A stretch of DNA of 64,000 nucleotides. Origin: Azoarcus sp. Aa7 (GTDB taxonomy: Bacteria; Pseudomonadota; Gammaproteobacteria; Burkholderiales; Rhodocyclaceae). Positions 17,817 to 29,124 of this stretch are shown in pieces (the stretch's first letter is position 1; each line of letters begins with the position of its first letter). Both the position numbers and the translations under genes were made by a program. Below the pieces are notes generated by a model, which ran no database searches, was not told the origin of the DNA, and saw only the letters and a program-made list of their open reading frames with translations. The DNA is taken from positions 1 to 64,000 of the forward strand of contig NZ_QVLR01000062.1 in the NCBI RefSeq assembly GCF_014822185.1, given 5' to 3'.

Positions 17817-18317
17817 ATGATCGTATTCGGTATCGCCGGCTGGTCCGGCTCGGGCAAGACGACCCTGATCGAAAAGCTGATTCCCGGGTTCAACGCCCGG
17901 GGACTCGCCGTGTCGGTGATCAAGCACGCCCATCACGGTTTCGATCTCGACAAACCGGGCAAGGACTCCTATCGCCACAGGGAAGCAGGCGCGAGTCAGG
18001 TGCTGATGCTGTCCAACGACCGGTGGGTGTTGATGCATGAACTGAGGGGCGCGCAGGAGCCGACGCTGGAGGAGCAGCTGCGCGTCTTGTCGCCATGCGA
18101 CGTCGTCCTGATCGAGGGCTTCAAGGCCGCGCCGGTGCCGAAGATCGAAGTCCATCGCCCCGCACATGGAAAGCCGCCCCTGTGGCAAGAGAATCCTCAC
18201 GTTGTCGCGGTCGCTGCAGACGTCCCGCTGGACTGTCCCTTGCCCCTCCTGTCGCTCAACGAACCGGACGAAATCGTCCGCTTCATCATCGAATACTCGT
18301 CCCGTCATGAATCCTGA
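17817..18317 (+). CDS. mobB: Molybdopterin-guanine dinucleotide biosynthesis adaptor MobB
   Basis: This GTP-binding protein of about 166 residues assists MobA in forming the guanine dinucleotide molybdenum cofactor. The P-loop GIAGWSGSGKTTLIEKLIP lies at the start, followed by VIKHAHHGFDLDKPGKDSYR and VVLIEGFKAAPVPKIEVHR. Candidate starts are ATG 17799 and ATG 17817. The second matches the family start (MxVFGIAG) and has GGAAG upstream, though at long spacing. It overlaps moeA by 11 bp. Confidence 0.92.
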   Translation: MIVFGIAGWSGSGKTTLIEKLIPGFNARGLAVSVIKHAHHGFDLDKPGKDSYRHREAGASQVLMLSNDRWVLMHELRGAQEPTLEEQLRVLSPCDVVLIEGFKAAPVPKIEVHRPAHGKPPLWQENPHVVAVAADVPLDCPLPLLSLNEPDEIVRFIIEYSSRHES

Positions 18318-19512
18318 CATGCTGTCGTTTGACGAAGCGCTTTCGAGCCTGCTTGCGAAAGCCCGGCCGATCCGCGAGATGGAGATGGTCGACACGCTCG
18401 TGGCGCACGGGCGCGTGCTCGCGGCCGACGTCCGGTCCCCGATCGCGGTGCCCGCGCTCGACACATCGATGATGGATGGCTACGCGGTGCGAACTTGCGA
18501 CGTGGTCGCTGCCGGAACGCGTTTGCCGGTATCGCAACGCATTCCAGCGGGCAGTGTGGGGACCACGCTGCACCCCGGCACGGCGGCGCGCATCTTCACC
18601 GGCGCTCCGTTGCCGTCGGGAGCGGATGCGGTGGTGATGCAGGAGCTGTGCGAGCATGCCGGCGATGAAGTGATCATCAACCATGCTCCGCGCGCCGGAG
18701 AGGCGATGCGCGCCGCCGGCAGTGAAATCGCCGCAGGTGACGTGGTCCTGCCCGCCGCGACCCGCATGCGCGCCCAGGAGATCGGACTTGCCGCATCGGT
18801 CGGCATCGCCCAGCTTGCCGCCGTACGCCGGATGCGGGTTGCGCTCTTTTCCACCGGCGACGAGCTCGTGATGCCGGGCGAATCGCTGCCGCCCGGCGGG
18901 GTCTATAACTCCAACCGCTTTCAGCTGCGCGTGCTTCTGGAACAGCTGGGCTGCGCCGTGACCGACTTCGGCATCGTTCCCGACCGGCTGGATGCGACGC
19001 GTGCCGTGTTGCGCGAGGCGGCGGAAAGTCATGACCTGATCCTGACCAGTGGCGGCGTATCGGTCGGCGAGGAAGACCACGTCAAGCCTGCGGTCCAGGC
19101 CGAGGGTTCGCTGGATCTGTGGAAGATTGCGATGAAGCCGGGCAAGCCGCTCGCCTACGGTCAAGTGGGTGCTGCGGCCTTCATCGGCCTGCCCGGCAAT
19201 CCGGTGTCCAGCTTCGTCACGTTCCTGCTGATGGTTCGTCCCTTCATCCTCGCAACGCAAGGGGCCGGGTCGGTGCTTCCCAAGGCGCTCACGCTACGGG
19301 CAGATTTCGACTGGCTGCGACCCGACCGGCGACGCGAATTTCTTCGCGCACGCATCAACGATTCGGGCGGAGTGGAGATCCACGGCAACCAGGGCGCCGC
19401 AGCGCTGTCTTCCATCGTGTGGGCCGATGGGCTGGCCGACGTCCCTGCCGAAACCCCCATCCGACAAGGTGAGATGATCCGCTTTTTGCCCTACGGCCAA
19501 CTGCTTTGCTGA
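18307..19512 (+). CDS. moeA: Molybdopterin molybdenumtransferase MoeA
   Basis: This 401-residue enzyme inserts molybdenum into adenylated molybdopterin. The N-terminal MoeA motif PALDTSMMDGYAVRT, the MoCF-binding segment LTSGGVSVGEEDHVKPAVQ and MKPGKPLAYGQ / FIGLPGNPVSSFVTFLL are all present. The start ATG at 18307 overlaps the end of mobB. The upstream in-frame extension to 18166 lies inside mobB. moaD follows after 4 bp, giving a mobB-moeA-moaD-moaE run. Confidence 0.95.
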   Translation: MNPDMLSFDEALSSLLAKARPIREMEMVDTLVAHGRVLAADVRSPIAVPALDTSMMDGYAVRTCDVVAAGTRLPVSQRIPAGSVGTTLHPGTAARIFTGAPLPSGADAVVMQELCEHAGDEVIINHAPRAGEAMRAAGSEIAAGDVVLPAATRMRAQEIGLAASVGIAQLAAVRRMRVALFSTGDELVMPGESLPPGGVYNSNRFQLRVLLEQLGCAVTDFGIVPDRLDATRAVLREAAESHDLILTSGGVSVGEEDHVKPAVQAEGSLDLWKIAMKPGKPLAYGQVGAAAFIGLPGNPVSSFVTFLLMVRPFILATQGAGSVLPKALTLRADFDWLRPDRRREFLRARINDSGGVEIHGNQGAAALSSIVWADGLADVPAETPIRQGEMIRFLPYGQLLC

Positions 19513-19516
19513 CACC

Positions 19517-19771
19517 ATGACCGTCAAGATCCTGTACTTTGCGTCACTCAAGGAAGCACTCGGGTGCACCGAGGAGAGCTTTGTCCTTCCGTCGGGTGTA
19601 TCGACCGTCGGCGAGCTGCGTTCCTTCCTTGCCGACCGTGGCGAGAAGTGGAAGGCGCTCGGCGAGGGGCGGAACGTCCGCGCAGCGCGCAACCAGCGCA
19701 TGGCGGCACCGGCCGACCCCGTGTTGCCCGGCGACGAGATCGCCTTCTTTCCCCCGGTGACCGGAGGCTGA
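19517..19771 (+). CDS. moaD: Molybdopterin synthase sulfur carrier subunit
   Basis: This 84-residue ubiquitin-like protein ends in the required GG (FFPPVTGG). The C-terminal glycine is thiocarboxylated and donates sulfur to cyclic pyranopterin in the MoaD-MoaE complex. It is 4 bp after moeA and 3 bp before moaE. Confidence 0.94.
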   Translation: MTVKILYFASLKEALGCTEESFVLPSGVSTVGELRSFLADRGEKWKALGEGRNVRAARNQRMAAPADPVLPGDEIAFFPPVTGG

Positions 19772-19774
19772 ATC

Positions 19775-20236
19775 ATGACGGTGAGCGTGCAGGCTGAAGA
19801 CTTCGACGTCGCGGCGGAGATCGCGGCCTTGTCGGCCGGACGCAACGAGGTCGGTGCAGTCGCGACCTTCCTCGGGCTGGTGCGCGACGTGAGCGGCGGT
19901 TCGAACGTCGCCGCAATGACGCTCGAACACTATCCGGGAATGACGGAGAAGTCCCTGGGCGAGATCGTCGAGCAAGCGTGTTCGCGTTGGTCGCTGTATG
20001 GGGTCAGGGTGATCCACCGATTCGGGCGGCTGGAGCCCGGCGACCGGATCGTGTTCGTCGGCGTCGCCGGTGCGCACCGCGGGGAAGCCTTTGCGGCATG
20101 CGAATTCATCATGGACTACCTGAAGACGCGTGCGCCATTCTGGAAACTCGAAGAGACTCCCGAAGGGGCGTGCTGGGTCGATGCCCGTGACAGCGACGAC
20201 TCTGCTGCGGCGCGCTGGGAGCAGGGCAGCCGCTAA
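19775..20236 (+). CDS. moaE: Molybdopterin synthase catalytic subunit
   Basis: This 153-residue catalytic subunit takes two sulfurs from MoaD to make molybdopterin. Recognisable are GAVATFLGLVRDVSGG, TLEHYPGMTEKSL and VIHRFGRLEPGDRIVFVGVA. The active-site lysine region is MDYLKTRAPFWKLEETPEG. It is the last gene of the unit and is followed by a strong terminator. Confidence 0.95.
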   Translation: MTVSVQAEDFDVAAEIAALSAGRNEVGAVATFLGLVRDVSGGSNVAAMTLEHYPGMTEKSLGEIVEQACSRWSLYGVRVIHRFGRLEPGDRIVFVGVAGAHRGEAFAACEFIMDYLKTRAPFWKLEETPEGACWVDARDSDDSAAARWEQGSR

Positions 20237-20260
20237 GCATTTCCCGCACCCCGAAATGAA

Positions 20261-20282
20261 AACGGCGCCCGCGGGCGCCGTT
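20261..20282. terminator. Convergent terminator between moaE and the phasin gene
   Basis: AACGGCGCCC/GGGCGCCGTT forms an essentially perfect GC-rich stem in the gap between two converging genes. It probably serves both strands. Confidence 0.7.
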
Positions 20283-20301
20283 CTGCTTGATGAGGGCCGG
20301 A

Positions 20302-20805
20302 TTACTTCTTGCCCTTGCCTTGCTGGGTGAAGAGCTGGAAGGCCTCGGTCGAAGCGCGGCTCATCTGCTCGAAGGCGGCACGAGTCGTGTCCATCGCGTT
20401 CTGGATTGCGGACATGGCGTTCTGGTCGGTGATCGGCATGCCCGTGAACATCTTCTGCATCGACTCGAACACGTCCTTGCTGCCCGTCGACAGCTGCTCG
20501 CCGACGAGCTTGCCGACCTCCGCCTGAGTGCGGCTGGTCAGTTCGGCCATTTCGCGTGCACAGGCGAGCATCTTCTCGGTTGCGCTCTGGGTGTAGTTGG
20601 AACGCAACTCAAGAACTTCCTTCGGATCCTTGGCAGAGGAGAGCGCCTTGGCATTCTGCACGCCCTCTTCGAAGAGGCTCTTGGCGGTCGCGACCTGCAA
20701 CTCCATGATCCGCTGCGAGTTCTCGATCGACATCTGCGCGAGGCGCATCGCCGCTTCGAAGTTCTTCTTCTGGATTTCGTTGAACTGTTCCTGCTTGATC
20801 GCCAT
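20302..20805 (-). CDS. Phasin family protein
   Basis: This 167-residue, largely helical protein resembles PhaP-type phasins. It begins MAIKQEQFNEIQKKNFEAAM and continues with amphipathic helices such as LQVATAKSLFEEGVQNAKAL and VLELRSNYTQSATEKMLAC. It ends with a lysine-rich tail. Phasins coat polyhydroxyalkanoate granules and control their size. A GAGGA ribosome site precedes the ATG at 20805. No other PHA gene is in the window. Confidence 0.9.
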   Translation of the reverse strand: MAIKQEQFNEIQKKNFEAAMRLAQMSIENSQRIMELQVATAKSLFEEGVQNAKALSSAKDPKEVLELRSNYTQSATEKMLACAREMAELTSRTQAEVGKLVGEQLSTGSKDVFESMQKMFTGMPITDQNAMSAIQNAMDTTRAAFEQMSRASTEAFQLFTQQGKGKK

Positions 20806-21021
20806 GTTCTTCCTCCACGAGCGCTGAAAAATTATCGGGGCTTCTGGTACCCCTGCTGAATTCTTTCAACATAGCACGTCAGACAAGAGACGCCGTGCCA
20901 GTGAAAGCTTATCCCCGGCATTTGATCACGAATGCTGCAACGCAGCAAGCGCATTGATGCCGAAATCGGGTACAAGCGCCTGGCGGCCGACCATAATGGA
21001 GCGTATCCCGGCGGTCTGAAG

Positions 21022-21049
21022 GTTGAATTGCCACGCGAAGGCCCCATAT
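21022..21049 (+). promoter_or_regulatory. Heat-shock (sigma-32) promoter of clpB
   Basis: GTTGAA (21022-21027), a 14-bp gap and CCCCATAT (21042-21049) match the sigma-32 consensus CTTGAA / CCCCATNT closely. It lies 35 bp upstream of the clpB start, which is where a heat-shock promoter is expected. Confidence 0.78.
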
Positions 21050-21083
21050 CTCGATCAACCCCAATCGGATAACGGATGGTCAC

Positions 21084-23663
<2,580 letters not shown>

Positions 23664-23681
23664 CCGGGTCACGGAGCATCC

Positions 23682-23709
23682 CTGCGGGAGGGGAGCCCCC
23701 CTTCCGCAG
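23682..23709. other. Strong hairpin between clpB and epsB
   Basis: CTGCGGGAGGGG pairs with CCCCTTCCGCAG around a 4-base loop in the gap between two converging genes. No T-run follows on the plus strand, so it is either a weak terminator or a message-end structure. Confidence 0.4.
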
Positions 23710-23730
23710 CCCCCCAAAAAACGCAGGGTC

Positions 23731-25125
23731 TTAATACGCGTTGCGGTCACGGACGACCAGCAGCACCGTCTTCACGATGATCCACAGATCGAGCGACAGA
23801 GACCACGTGCGAAGGTACTGAAGGTCGAACTCGATCCGCTTCACCATCTTTTCGATCGTATCTGTTTCTCCACGGTAGCCGCACACCTGTGCCCAGCCGG
23901 TAATGCCCGGCTTGACCTTGTGGCGAACCATGTAACCCTTGATCAAACGTCTGTAGGTTTCGTTGTGCGCGACGGCATGCGGTCGTGGTCCGACAATGCT
24001 CATGCGCCCCTGCAGCACGTTGATGAACTGAGGTAGTTCGTCCAGTGAGGTCCGGCGCAGCACCGCCCCTACGGGTGTAACCCGCTGGTCACCGCGGATG
24101 GCCTGACGCACGTCGCCTCCATCGTCGCAGGTGGTCATGGACCGAAATTTGTAGACGGTGATCTCCTTGCCATCCAGCCCGTAGCGACGCTGTCTGAATA
24201 TCACGGGCCCCGGTGACGACAGCTTCACCGCAAGTGCTACGGCAAGCATCACCGGCGCGATCAGGATCAGGATCAGCAGCGACAGGGCGATGTCTGACAG
24301 CCGCTTCACCATGCCGTCGAAGCCCGTAAATGGCGTTTCGCAAACCGCCACGACGGGCATTCCGCCCACATGATCGAGCCGTCCCTGGATGAGATCGGTG
24401 ACGAAGATGTCCGGGGCGAAGTAGATCGATGCGGTCGTGTCTTTCAGATCGTCCAGGAGCTTGAGAATTCTTGGCTGGCTGGCCATCGGCAAGGCGACAT
24501 AGATGTGGTCGACCGAATGCTCCTTGGCGAACTGGGCCAAATGGTTCATGGTGCCCAGAATGGGGCTGTCCCCGATCCCGTCGAGGCGCTCGCGTCCCCG
24601 GTCATCGAAGAACCCTGCGAACGCAATGCCATTGAACGGGTCGTGCTCAAGCTCGCGTGCGAGGCGCAATCCGGTCTCGTTGCAACCGACTACCACGGCC
24701 CGGCGCTGACGTTTCTCGGACGCCATCACCTGCGACAGCACCATGCGTGCTGCGCACCGTGTGATCAGCCAGACGAACGGCAGGCCGGCAAGCCACGCGA
24801 TCACGACCTCCCGCGGAAAGTAATGAACGTAACCGCTGGCGAAGCCAAAGGCGAGCAAGACAGCCGTGATGAGGAGCCACGACGTGAGCGTCTTGCGCAG
24901 CATGCGACGGGCCGTGTCGCGGAGGTGGAAATCACCTGGAAACGTGAGCGAAAAGGAGACCAGGCCCACGATCACGTACGCCGGACCGAAGCGTTCGCCG
25001 AACAAGGCCGCTACGACGAAGAGCAGTGCAGTGGCAGCCGCCGGATCGAGTAACGACTCGATCGCACGAGCTGCGGAAAATGATCCCCGCCACAGCGTGC
25101 CGTGTTTGTAGCTTGATGCAAACAT
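23731..25125 (-). CDS. epsB: Undecaprenyl-phosphate sugar phosphotransferase (EpsB type)
   Basis: This 464-residue polyprenyl-phosphate hexose-1-phosphate transferase starts the lipid-linked repeat unit of the exopolysaccharide. Four N-terminal membrane helices are followed by a CoA-binding-like cytosolic domain (RAVVVGCNETGLRLARELEH). A further helix leads to the catalytic domain, with FRQRRYGLDGKEITVYKFRS, LRRTSLDELPQFINVLQG and MSIVGPRPHAVAHNE. It diverges from epsL and the rest of the operon, which is a common layout in XrtB loci. Confidence 0.94.
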   Translation of the reverse strand: MFASSYKHGTLWRGSFSAARAIESLLDPAAATALLFVVAALFGERFGPAYVIVGLVSFSLTFPGDFHLRDTARRMLRKTLTSWLLITAVLLAFGFASGYVHYFPREVVIAWLAGLPFVWLITRCAARMVLSQVMASEKRQRRAVVVGCNETGLRLARELEHDPFNGIAFAGFFDDRGRERLDGIGDSPILGTMNHLAQFAKEHSVDHIYVALPMASQPRILKLLDDLKDTTASIYFAPDIFVTDLIQGRLDHVGGMPVVAVCETPFTGFDGMVKRLSDIALSLLILILIAPVMLAVALAVKLSSPGPVIFRQRRYGLDGKEITVYKFRSMTTCDDGGDVRQAIRGDQRVTPVGAVLRRTSLDELPQFINVLQGRMSIVGPRPHAVAHNETYRRLIKGYMVRHKVKPGITGWAQVCGYRGETDTIEKMVKRIEFDLQYLRTWSLSLDLWIIVKTVLLVVRDRNAY

Positions 25126-25196
25126 GGTAAAAGGTGCGCCTTACAATTTCTAACAGCATACTGTAAAGCGATGCAAAGGTCATTCAGGCGGGAAGC

Positions 25197-26465
25197 ATGC
25201 GGGAAATAAAAAATGTCATGAAAATCATCGCAATATGCGTTCCGCATGCACTTGCATTCCCTGGCATGGCGCGGCGCGCAGGTCCGGCGTCATCCGCAAT
25301 GGTTCTCCTTGCCCTGTCCGTTCCGCCGGTTCTGGCCGCCGACGGCGATGCGCACGGACTTGCCATTTCGCACGAACTCGTGCGCGACGACAATCTCTTC
25401 CGCATGCCAGACGATACTCGCCCGGTGATAGACGGTCGCATCAGGCAGCGTTCGGAAACCCTTAACGTGACGGCGTTGTCGGCGACGTTTGATCGCACTG
25501 ACGGCCGGCAGCGATTCGTCGGCGAACTCGGTATCACTCGCAACGACTATCTCGAGTTCAACCACTTGGACTTCACGGCGAAGAATGGCCGAGGGACGTG
25601 GCTGTGGGGGCTCGGTAACCAGTGGAGCGGAACCGTCACGACCGAACAGTCGGAGAGCCTGCGCAGCTTTGCCGACCGTGGCACGACCACGCGCAGCGTC
25701 AATACCTATCGCCGGCATGCGGCCGACGCGCGCTATCGGCTTGATCCGCGGTGGGCGGTGGGCATCGGCTGGGTAGAGTTGGACAGCCGTTATGACGAAC
25801 CGCAGTCCTCGGGATCAGAGTATGTCGAAGACGCGCTGGAGGCTCTTGCGCATTACCGATCGCCGACGGGTAGTACGCTTACGTTCGGCGCGCGAGGCGC
25901 AGGCGGCCGGTATCCCGGACGCCTGCGCAGCGTGTCGTCCATAACCCGTTACGAACAGCGCGATTTCCTGCTTCGGGCTAACTGGGTGGCCAGCGGACAC
26001 AGTCGTGTCAGCGGCAACGTCGTGTACACGTGGCGCGAGTACCCGCACGTAAGCGAAAAGAACTTCAGCGGCCTTACCGGTCGCCTCACCTACGACTGGA
26101 CGCCAAGTGGAAAGGTCGGGCTGGGGGTTACAGTGCGTCGCGAGATGGGCGCCCGCGAGGACGTTGCGGACAATTTCGTGATCACTCGCGCGGTTTCCAT
26201 CGATCCCTCATGGGCTGTCAGCAGCAAAATCCAGGTGCGGGGGAAGCTCGAATGGTTGGCACGCGACTATGGCGGGGACCCGTTTGCCTCGGTGGCACCC
26301 GACCGGGATGACAAATCACGCGCAGTGAGCGTAGCCGTCGAGTGGACCCCGGTTCGCGCCGTCGTGCTCCGGTTAGGAGCGCGAAGTGAGCGGCGCTTCG
26401 CCTCGGCGGCTGCGCCGGGTTACGTGGCTGAAGGCGCATTCCTGAGTGCCAAGTTCCGCTTCTGA
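25197..26465 (+). CDS. epsL: Exopolysaccharide outer membrane protein EpsL family
   Basis: This 422-residue exported protein fits the XrtB-associated EpsL outer-membrane beta-barrel family. The mature part is rich in alternating aromatic strands (RTDGRQRFVGELGITRND, KVGLGVTVRREMGARED) and ends in a phenylalanine (FLSAKFRF), as barrel proteins do. A hydrophobic signal SSAMVLLALSVPPVLAA ends near residue 48, which is a long leader. Starts at 25197, 25218 and 25266 are possible. The first has GGGA in good position. It is likely to form or assist the export channel. Confidence 0.8.
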   Translation: MREIKNVMKIIAICVPHALAFPGMARRAGPASSAMVLLALSVPPVLAADGDAHGLAISHELVRDDNLFRMPDDTRPVIDGRIRQRSETLNVTALSATFDRTDGRQRFVGELGITRNDYLEFNHLDFTAKNGRGTWLWGLGNQWSGTVTTEQSESLRSFADRGTTTRSVNTYRRHAADARYRLDPRWAVGIGWVELDSRYDEPQSSGSEYVEDALEALAHYRSPTGSTLTFGARGAGGRYPGRLRSVSSITRYEQRDFLLRANWVASGHSRVSGNVVYTWREYPHVSEKNFSGLTGRLTYDWTPSGKVGLGVTVRREMGAREDVADNFVITRAVSIDPSWAVSSKIQVRGKLEWLARDYGGDPFASVAPDRDDKSRAVSVAVEWTPVRAVVLRLGARSERRFASAAAPGYVAEGAFLSAKFRF

Positions 26466-26664
26466 ATGCCACAAAATATGTCATACGGCTGATGCGTAGT
26501 TGCTGAGTGCATGACAAAATGCCGTTCGCAAGCATGGGGCACCGACGGCATGACTGGATGGGGTCGGCGATCGACGACGAGAGGTGCGTCCTCGCCTCCT
26601 GCATTTGGGCTGTGTCCGGTGCCCGGTTGTTCAATCCGGTTCATGGCAAAGCGAGGCAATCTGG
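26466..26664. other. Intergenic region between epsL and the first PEP-CTERM gene
   Basis: About 200 bp without a convincing gene. It has a 7-bp inverted repeat ATGCCGT/ACGGCAT around 26519-26551, which could be a weak terminator for epsL. No clear sigma-54 or sigma-70 promoter was recognised. Confidence 0.4.
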
Positions 26665-27351
26665 ATGGTGGTAAAAGTGAAATCCCTCGTCGTGGCGCTG
26701 GCGAGCGCTGTAATCTCGGCAAGTGCGAGTGCGGCGACGATCAGTCTGAACGGGGAGGGCTTCAGCGTTAGCTGGGACGATTCCGTTGCAAGCCTTTTCG
26801 GTGCACCGACTCTCGTCGGAAACAATCTCATCTTCAGTCCCACGGCGTTTGGCGTTTCGTCCATTACGAACGCATGGAGCACTCTGGTCGGAACATTCAA
26901 CATGACCGTGTCTGCCTGGTCAGGGTATCAGCTCGACTCGGTAGGCTTTGTCGATGGCGGGAGCTACGCACTGCTGGGAACGGGCGCAAAGACGGCCGTG
27001 GGAACGAGCCTCTTCGTCACGCCCTATGACAGCGTCGGGGTTGAGGCGTTCTCGGGGAGTTCGGGAGCATCCGGCAGCGGTATCGGTTACGGAAGCTGGA
27101 CCCTTGGTGAGGACGAAAACCCGGAAGTTACCGGCTTGGCTGCGCAGTCTGCGAATGTGGGGTTGTCGACGTTGCTCGCAGCCAGCGGTGGAAGTGCCGA
27201 CAATTTCGCATCCGTGAACGTTTCGACCGCCAAGCTCTCGCTCGGCGTTGTGCCAGTTGCGCCTGTTCCCGAGCCGGAGGCGTACTTGATGCTGCTCACC
27301 GGCCTCGGCATGGTTGGCGTCATGGCCCGACGACGGTCTGCCGTCCGCTAG
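26665..27351 (+). CDS. PEP-CTERM sorting domain protein
   Basis: This 228-residue exported protein has a signal peptide (VKSLVVALASAVISASASA) and a Gly/Ser-rich body beginning TISLNGEGFSVSWDD. The C-terminal sorting tag is PVPEPEAYLMLLTGLG, a short hydrophobic helix and an RRR cluster. The tag is the substrate of exosortases; XrtB is encoded 5 kb downstream. The start ATG 26665 is chosen because it directly precedes the signal and has GCGAGG at 8-base spacing. The frame extends further upstream without a signal. The body matches no family I recognise. Confidence 0.85.
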   Translation: MVVKVKSLVVALASAVISASASAATISLNGEGFSVSWDDSVASLFGAPTLVGNNLIFSPTAFGVSSITNAWSTLVGTFNMTVSAWSGYQLDSVGFVDGGSYALLGTGAKTAVGTSLFVTPYDSVGVEAFSGSSGASGSGIGYGSWTLGEDENPEVTGLAAQSANVGLSTLLAASGGSADNFASVNVSTAKLSLGVVPVAPVPEPEAYLMLLTGLGMVGVMARRRSAVR

Positions 27352-27588
27352 CTCTGTATGCGCGACGTCGCCCGGGACTGTTTTCGTCATCCCGGGTGAC
27401 GCGGTCGATCGTCGGTTGATCTGGATCAGTACCGCATCATCTATTTTGCGTACGACGATACAATATTGCATACAAATATGTAAAATGTTGTTTTGCAGTG
27501 CAGCATGTTCGCGCCTCGTCATGAACCGAGAGCAGCGCATCGCAGAAGCGTGTCCTTGTCGGTAATGGGTTTGTGGAGAAATTTGCGG
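27352..27588. other. A+T-rich intergenic region before the second PEP-CTERM gene
   Basis: This 237-bp stretch has no gene. It contains a CCCGGG-flanked hairpin (27371-27396) behind the first PEP-CTERM gene. A sharply A+T-rich part (about 27435-27500, with CAATATTGCATAC) is likely to hold a promoter for the second gene, but no convincing -35/-10 pair was identified. Confidence 0.4.
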
Positions 27589-27948
27589 ATGAAGCTGAGA
27601 CAGGCAGTGGTCGGCGTAGTGGGTTTCATGCTGGCAGGAGGAGCCTTCGCCGACGCGAACGGTAACTCGGGTAACGATAACGCTGCCTTCAATGCAGTGA
27701 TTCACTCCGCCGTCACGGGGGAGGGCGGCGGCGTCGTGTCGAGCTTGTCGGTGCCGGGAAGTTTTGCGACGGAAATCGGTTCGGCGGTTAGCGGACTTGC
27801 CACGGGCGCCGGCGGGATCTCCGTCGCAATTGCCGCGGGCGGAAACCCTAATGTCATTCCACCGGTTCCGGAGCCCGATGCCTACGCAATGCTCCTGATC
27901 GGTCTCGGCATGGTGGGTGTGATGGCGCGTCGGCGCAGCAAGCGCTGA
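27589..27948 (+). CDS. Small PEP-CTERM sorting domain protein
   Basis: This 119-residue exported protein has a signal peptide (KLRQAVVGVVGFMLAGGAFA) and a short Asn/Gly/Ala-rich body (DANGNSGNDNAAFNAV). The sorting tag PVPEPDAYAMLLIGLG, a hydrophobic stretch and RRR follow. The tag is almost identical to that of the previous PEP-CTERM gene. The ATG at 27589 is favoured because it starts the signal peptide. The body has no recognisable domain. Confidence 0.82.
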   Translation: MKLRQAVVGVVGFMLAGGAFADANGNSGNDNAAFNAVIHSAVTGEGGGVVSSLSVPGSFATEIGSAVSGLATGAGGISVAIAAGGNPNVIPPVPEPDAYAMLLIGLGMVGVMARRRSKR

Positions 27949-28109
27949 CCGCGTCGCGCATGCGGACATGGCGCAGCGTCGTCTGCGGCGATTCGGCGCT
28001 GCACTGCGCAGCGATTTCTCCAGAAGGCGTACTTTTCGCTGAAACCGTCGCCGCTCGGTGCTGTACGGCACGCTGCTGCCGATGCGTTTCTGACTATTGC
28101 TTCGACACG

Positions 28110-29048
28110 ATGAAACACTTTGCACGTTCTTTGGCGCTTTCATTCGCGCTTGTCGTCCTTGCGGGATGCGGAGGACGAAACGAGTCCCCACCCGCCTCAC
28201 AGGTCGCTGCGCGGATCGGTTCATACGAAATAACCGTGCATCAGGTGAGCGCCGAACTTGCACGGCTCGGTAACGCTGCGGGCGATCAGATCAAGCAGAC
28301 GGGAGCCCTCGCTCTCGAGCGGCTTATCGACCAGGAGCTGATGGTTGCGCAAGCCGAAGAGCAGAAAATCGACCGGGATCCGGCGGTGATGGCGGCCGTG
28401 GATGCCGTGCGCAGGGAAGTGCTCGCGCGTGCATACGTAGAACGACTCACCGCCCAAACCCCGACGCCGAGCACTGCGGAAGTTCAACGCTTCTACCTCG
28501 AAAACCCTGAACTCTTCAGCAAGCGTCGCGTGTACGCCCTGCGTGAGCTGCGCGTATCGGTTCCTGTCGGCCGCGAAAGCGATATTCGGGCCGAAGCGGA
28601 CAAGGCGGTCACTCTGGATGACGTTGCAGTCTGGCTGCGCCGCGAGCAGATCCCGTTCAAGTCCGATTCCGGAGTAAGGCCCGCTGAAGACCTGCCGCTC
28701 GACGCCCTCAAGCGATTGGCCACGATGCGGGAGGGGCAGCTCGGCGTGCTGTCCTCGCCAGGCTCCCTCCTGATCGTCCAAGTGATCGGGGCGCGCGAGC
28801 AGCCTGTCGAGGAGGCCTCCGCTGCGCCCCTGATCGAGCGCTACCTCACCAATCGCGCGCGGGAAAAAGTCGCGCGTGAAGCCCTGCGTGATTTGCGACA
28901 GCGCGCTGCAATCGAATATGTCGGCGAGTTCGACACGAATGGTCGCACGGCGGAAGCCGCCCCGGCGTCGGGGAGCCCCGCAACTACTCCAGCTACGCAG
29001 GCACTCAGTCCCACGGCACTCGACAAGGGTGTCGGCGGGCTCAGGTGA
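28110..29048 (+). CDS. epsD: EpsD-family peptidyl-prolyl isomerase lipoprotein
   Basis: This 312-residue lipoprotein has the leader SLALSFALVVLAGCGG with a clear lipobox (LAGC). A SurA-like N-domain follows (IGSYEITVHQVSAELARLG, LERLIDQELMVAQAEEQKI), then a parvulin-like region (SKRRVYALRELRVSVPV). The EpsD family accompanies XrtB exopolysaccharide loci and probably helps fold outer-membrane export proteins. The start ATG 28110 opens the signal; the frame extends upstream to 27960 without a leader. It is followed by epsE after 76 bp. Confidence 0.85.
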   Translation: MKHFARSLALSFALVVLAGCGGRNESPPASQVAARIGSYEITVHQVSAELARLGNAAGDQIKQTGALALERLIDQELMVAQAEEQKIDRDPAVMAAVDAVRREVLARAYVERLTAQTPTPSTAEVQRFYLENPELFSKRRVYALRELRVSVPVGRESDIRAEADKAVTLDDVAVWLRREQIPFKSDSGVRPAEDLPLDALKRLATMREGQLGVLSSPGSLLIVQVIGAREQPVEEASAAPLIERYLTNRAREKVAREALRDLRQRAAIEYVGEFDTNGRTAEAAPASGSPATTPATQALSPTALDKGVGGLR

Positions 29049-29124
29049 CGATGCGCACCCGCGCGTGTGCAGCGACTCTGCCACTTTTTTTCCGTACCCA
29101 GTCTTTCCGTAACCAGGAACACGC

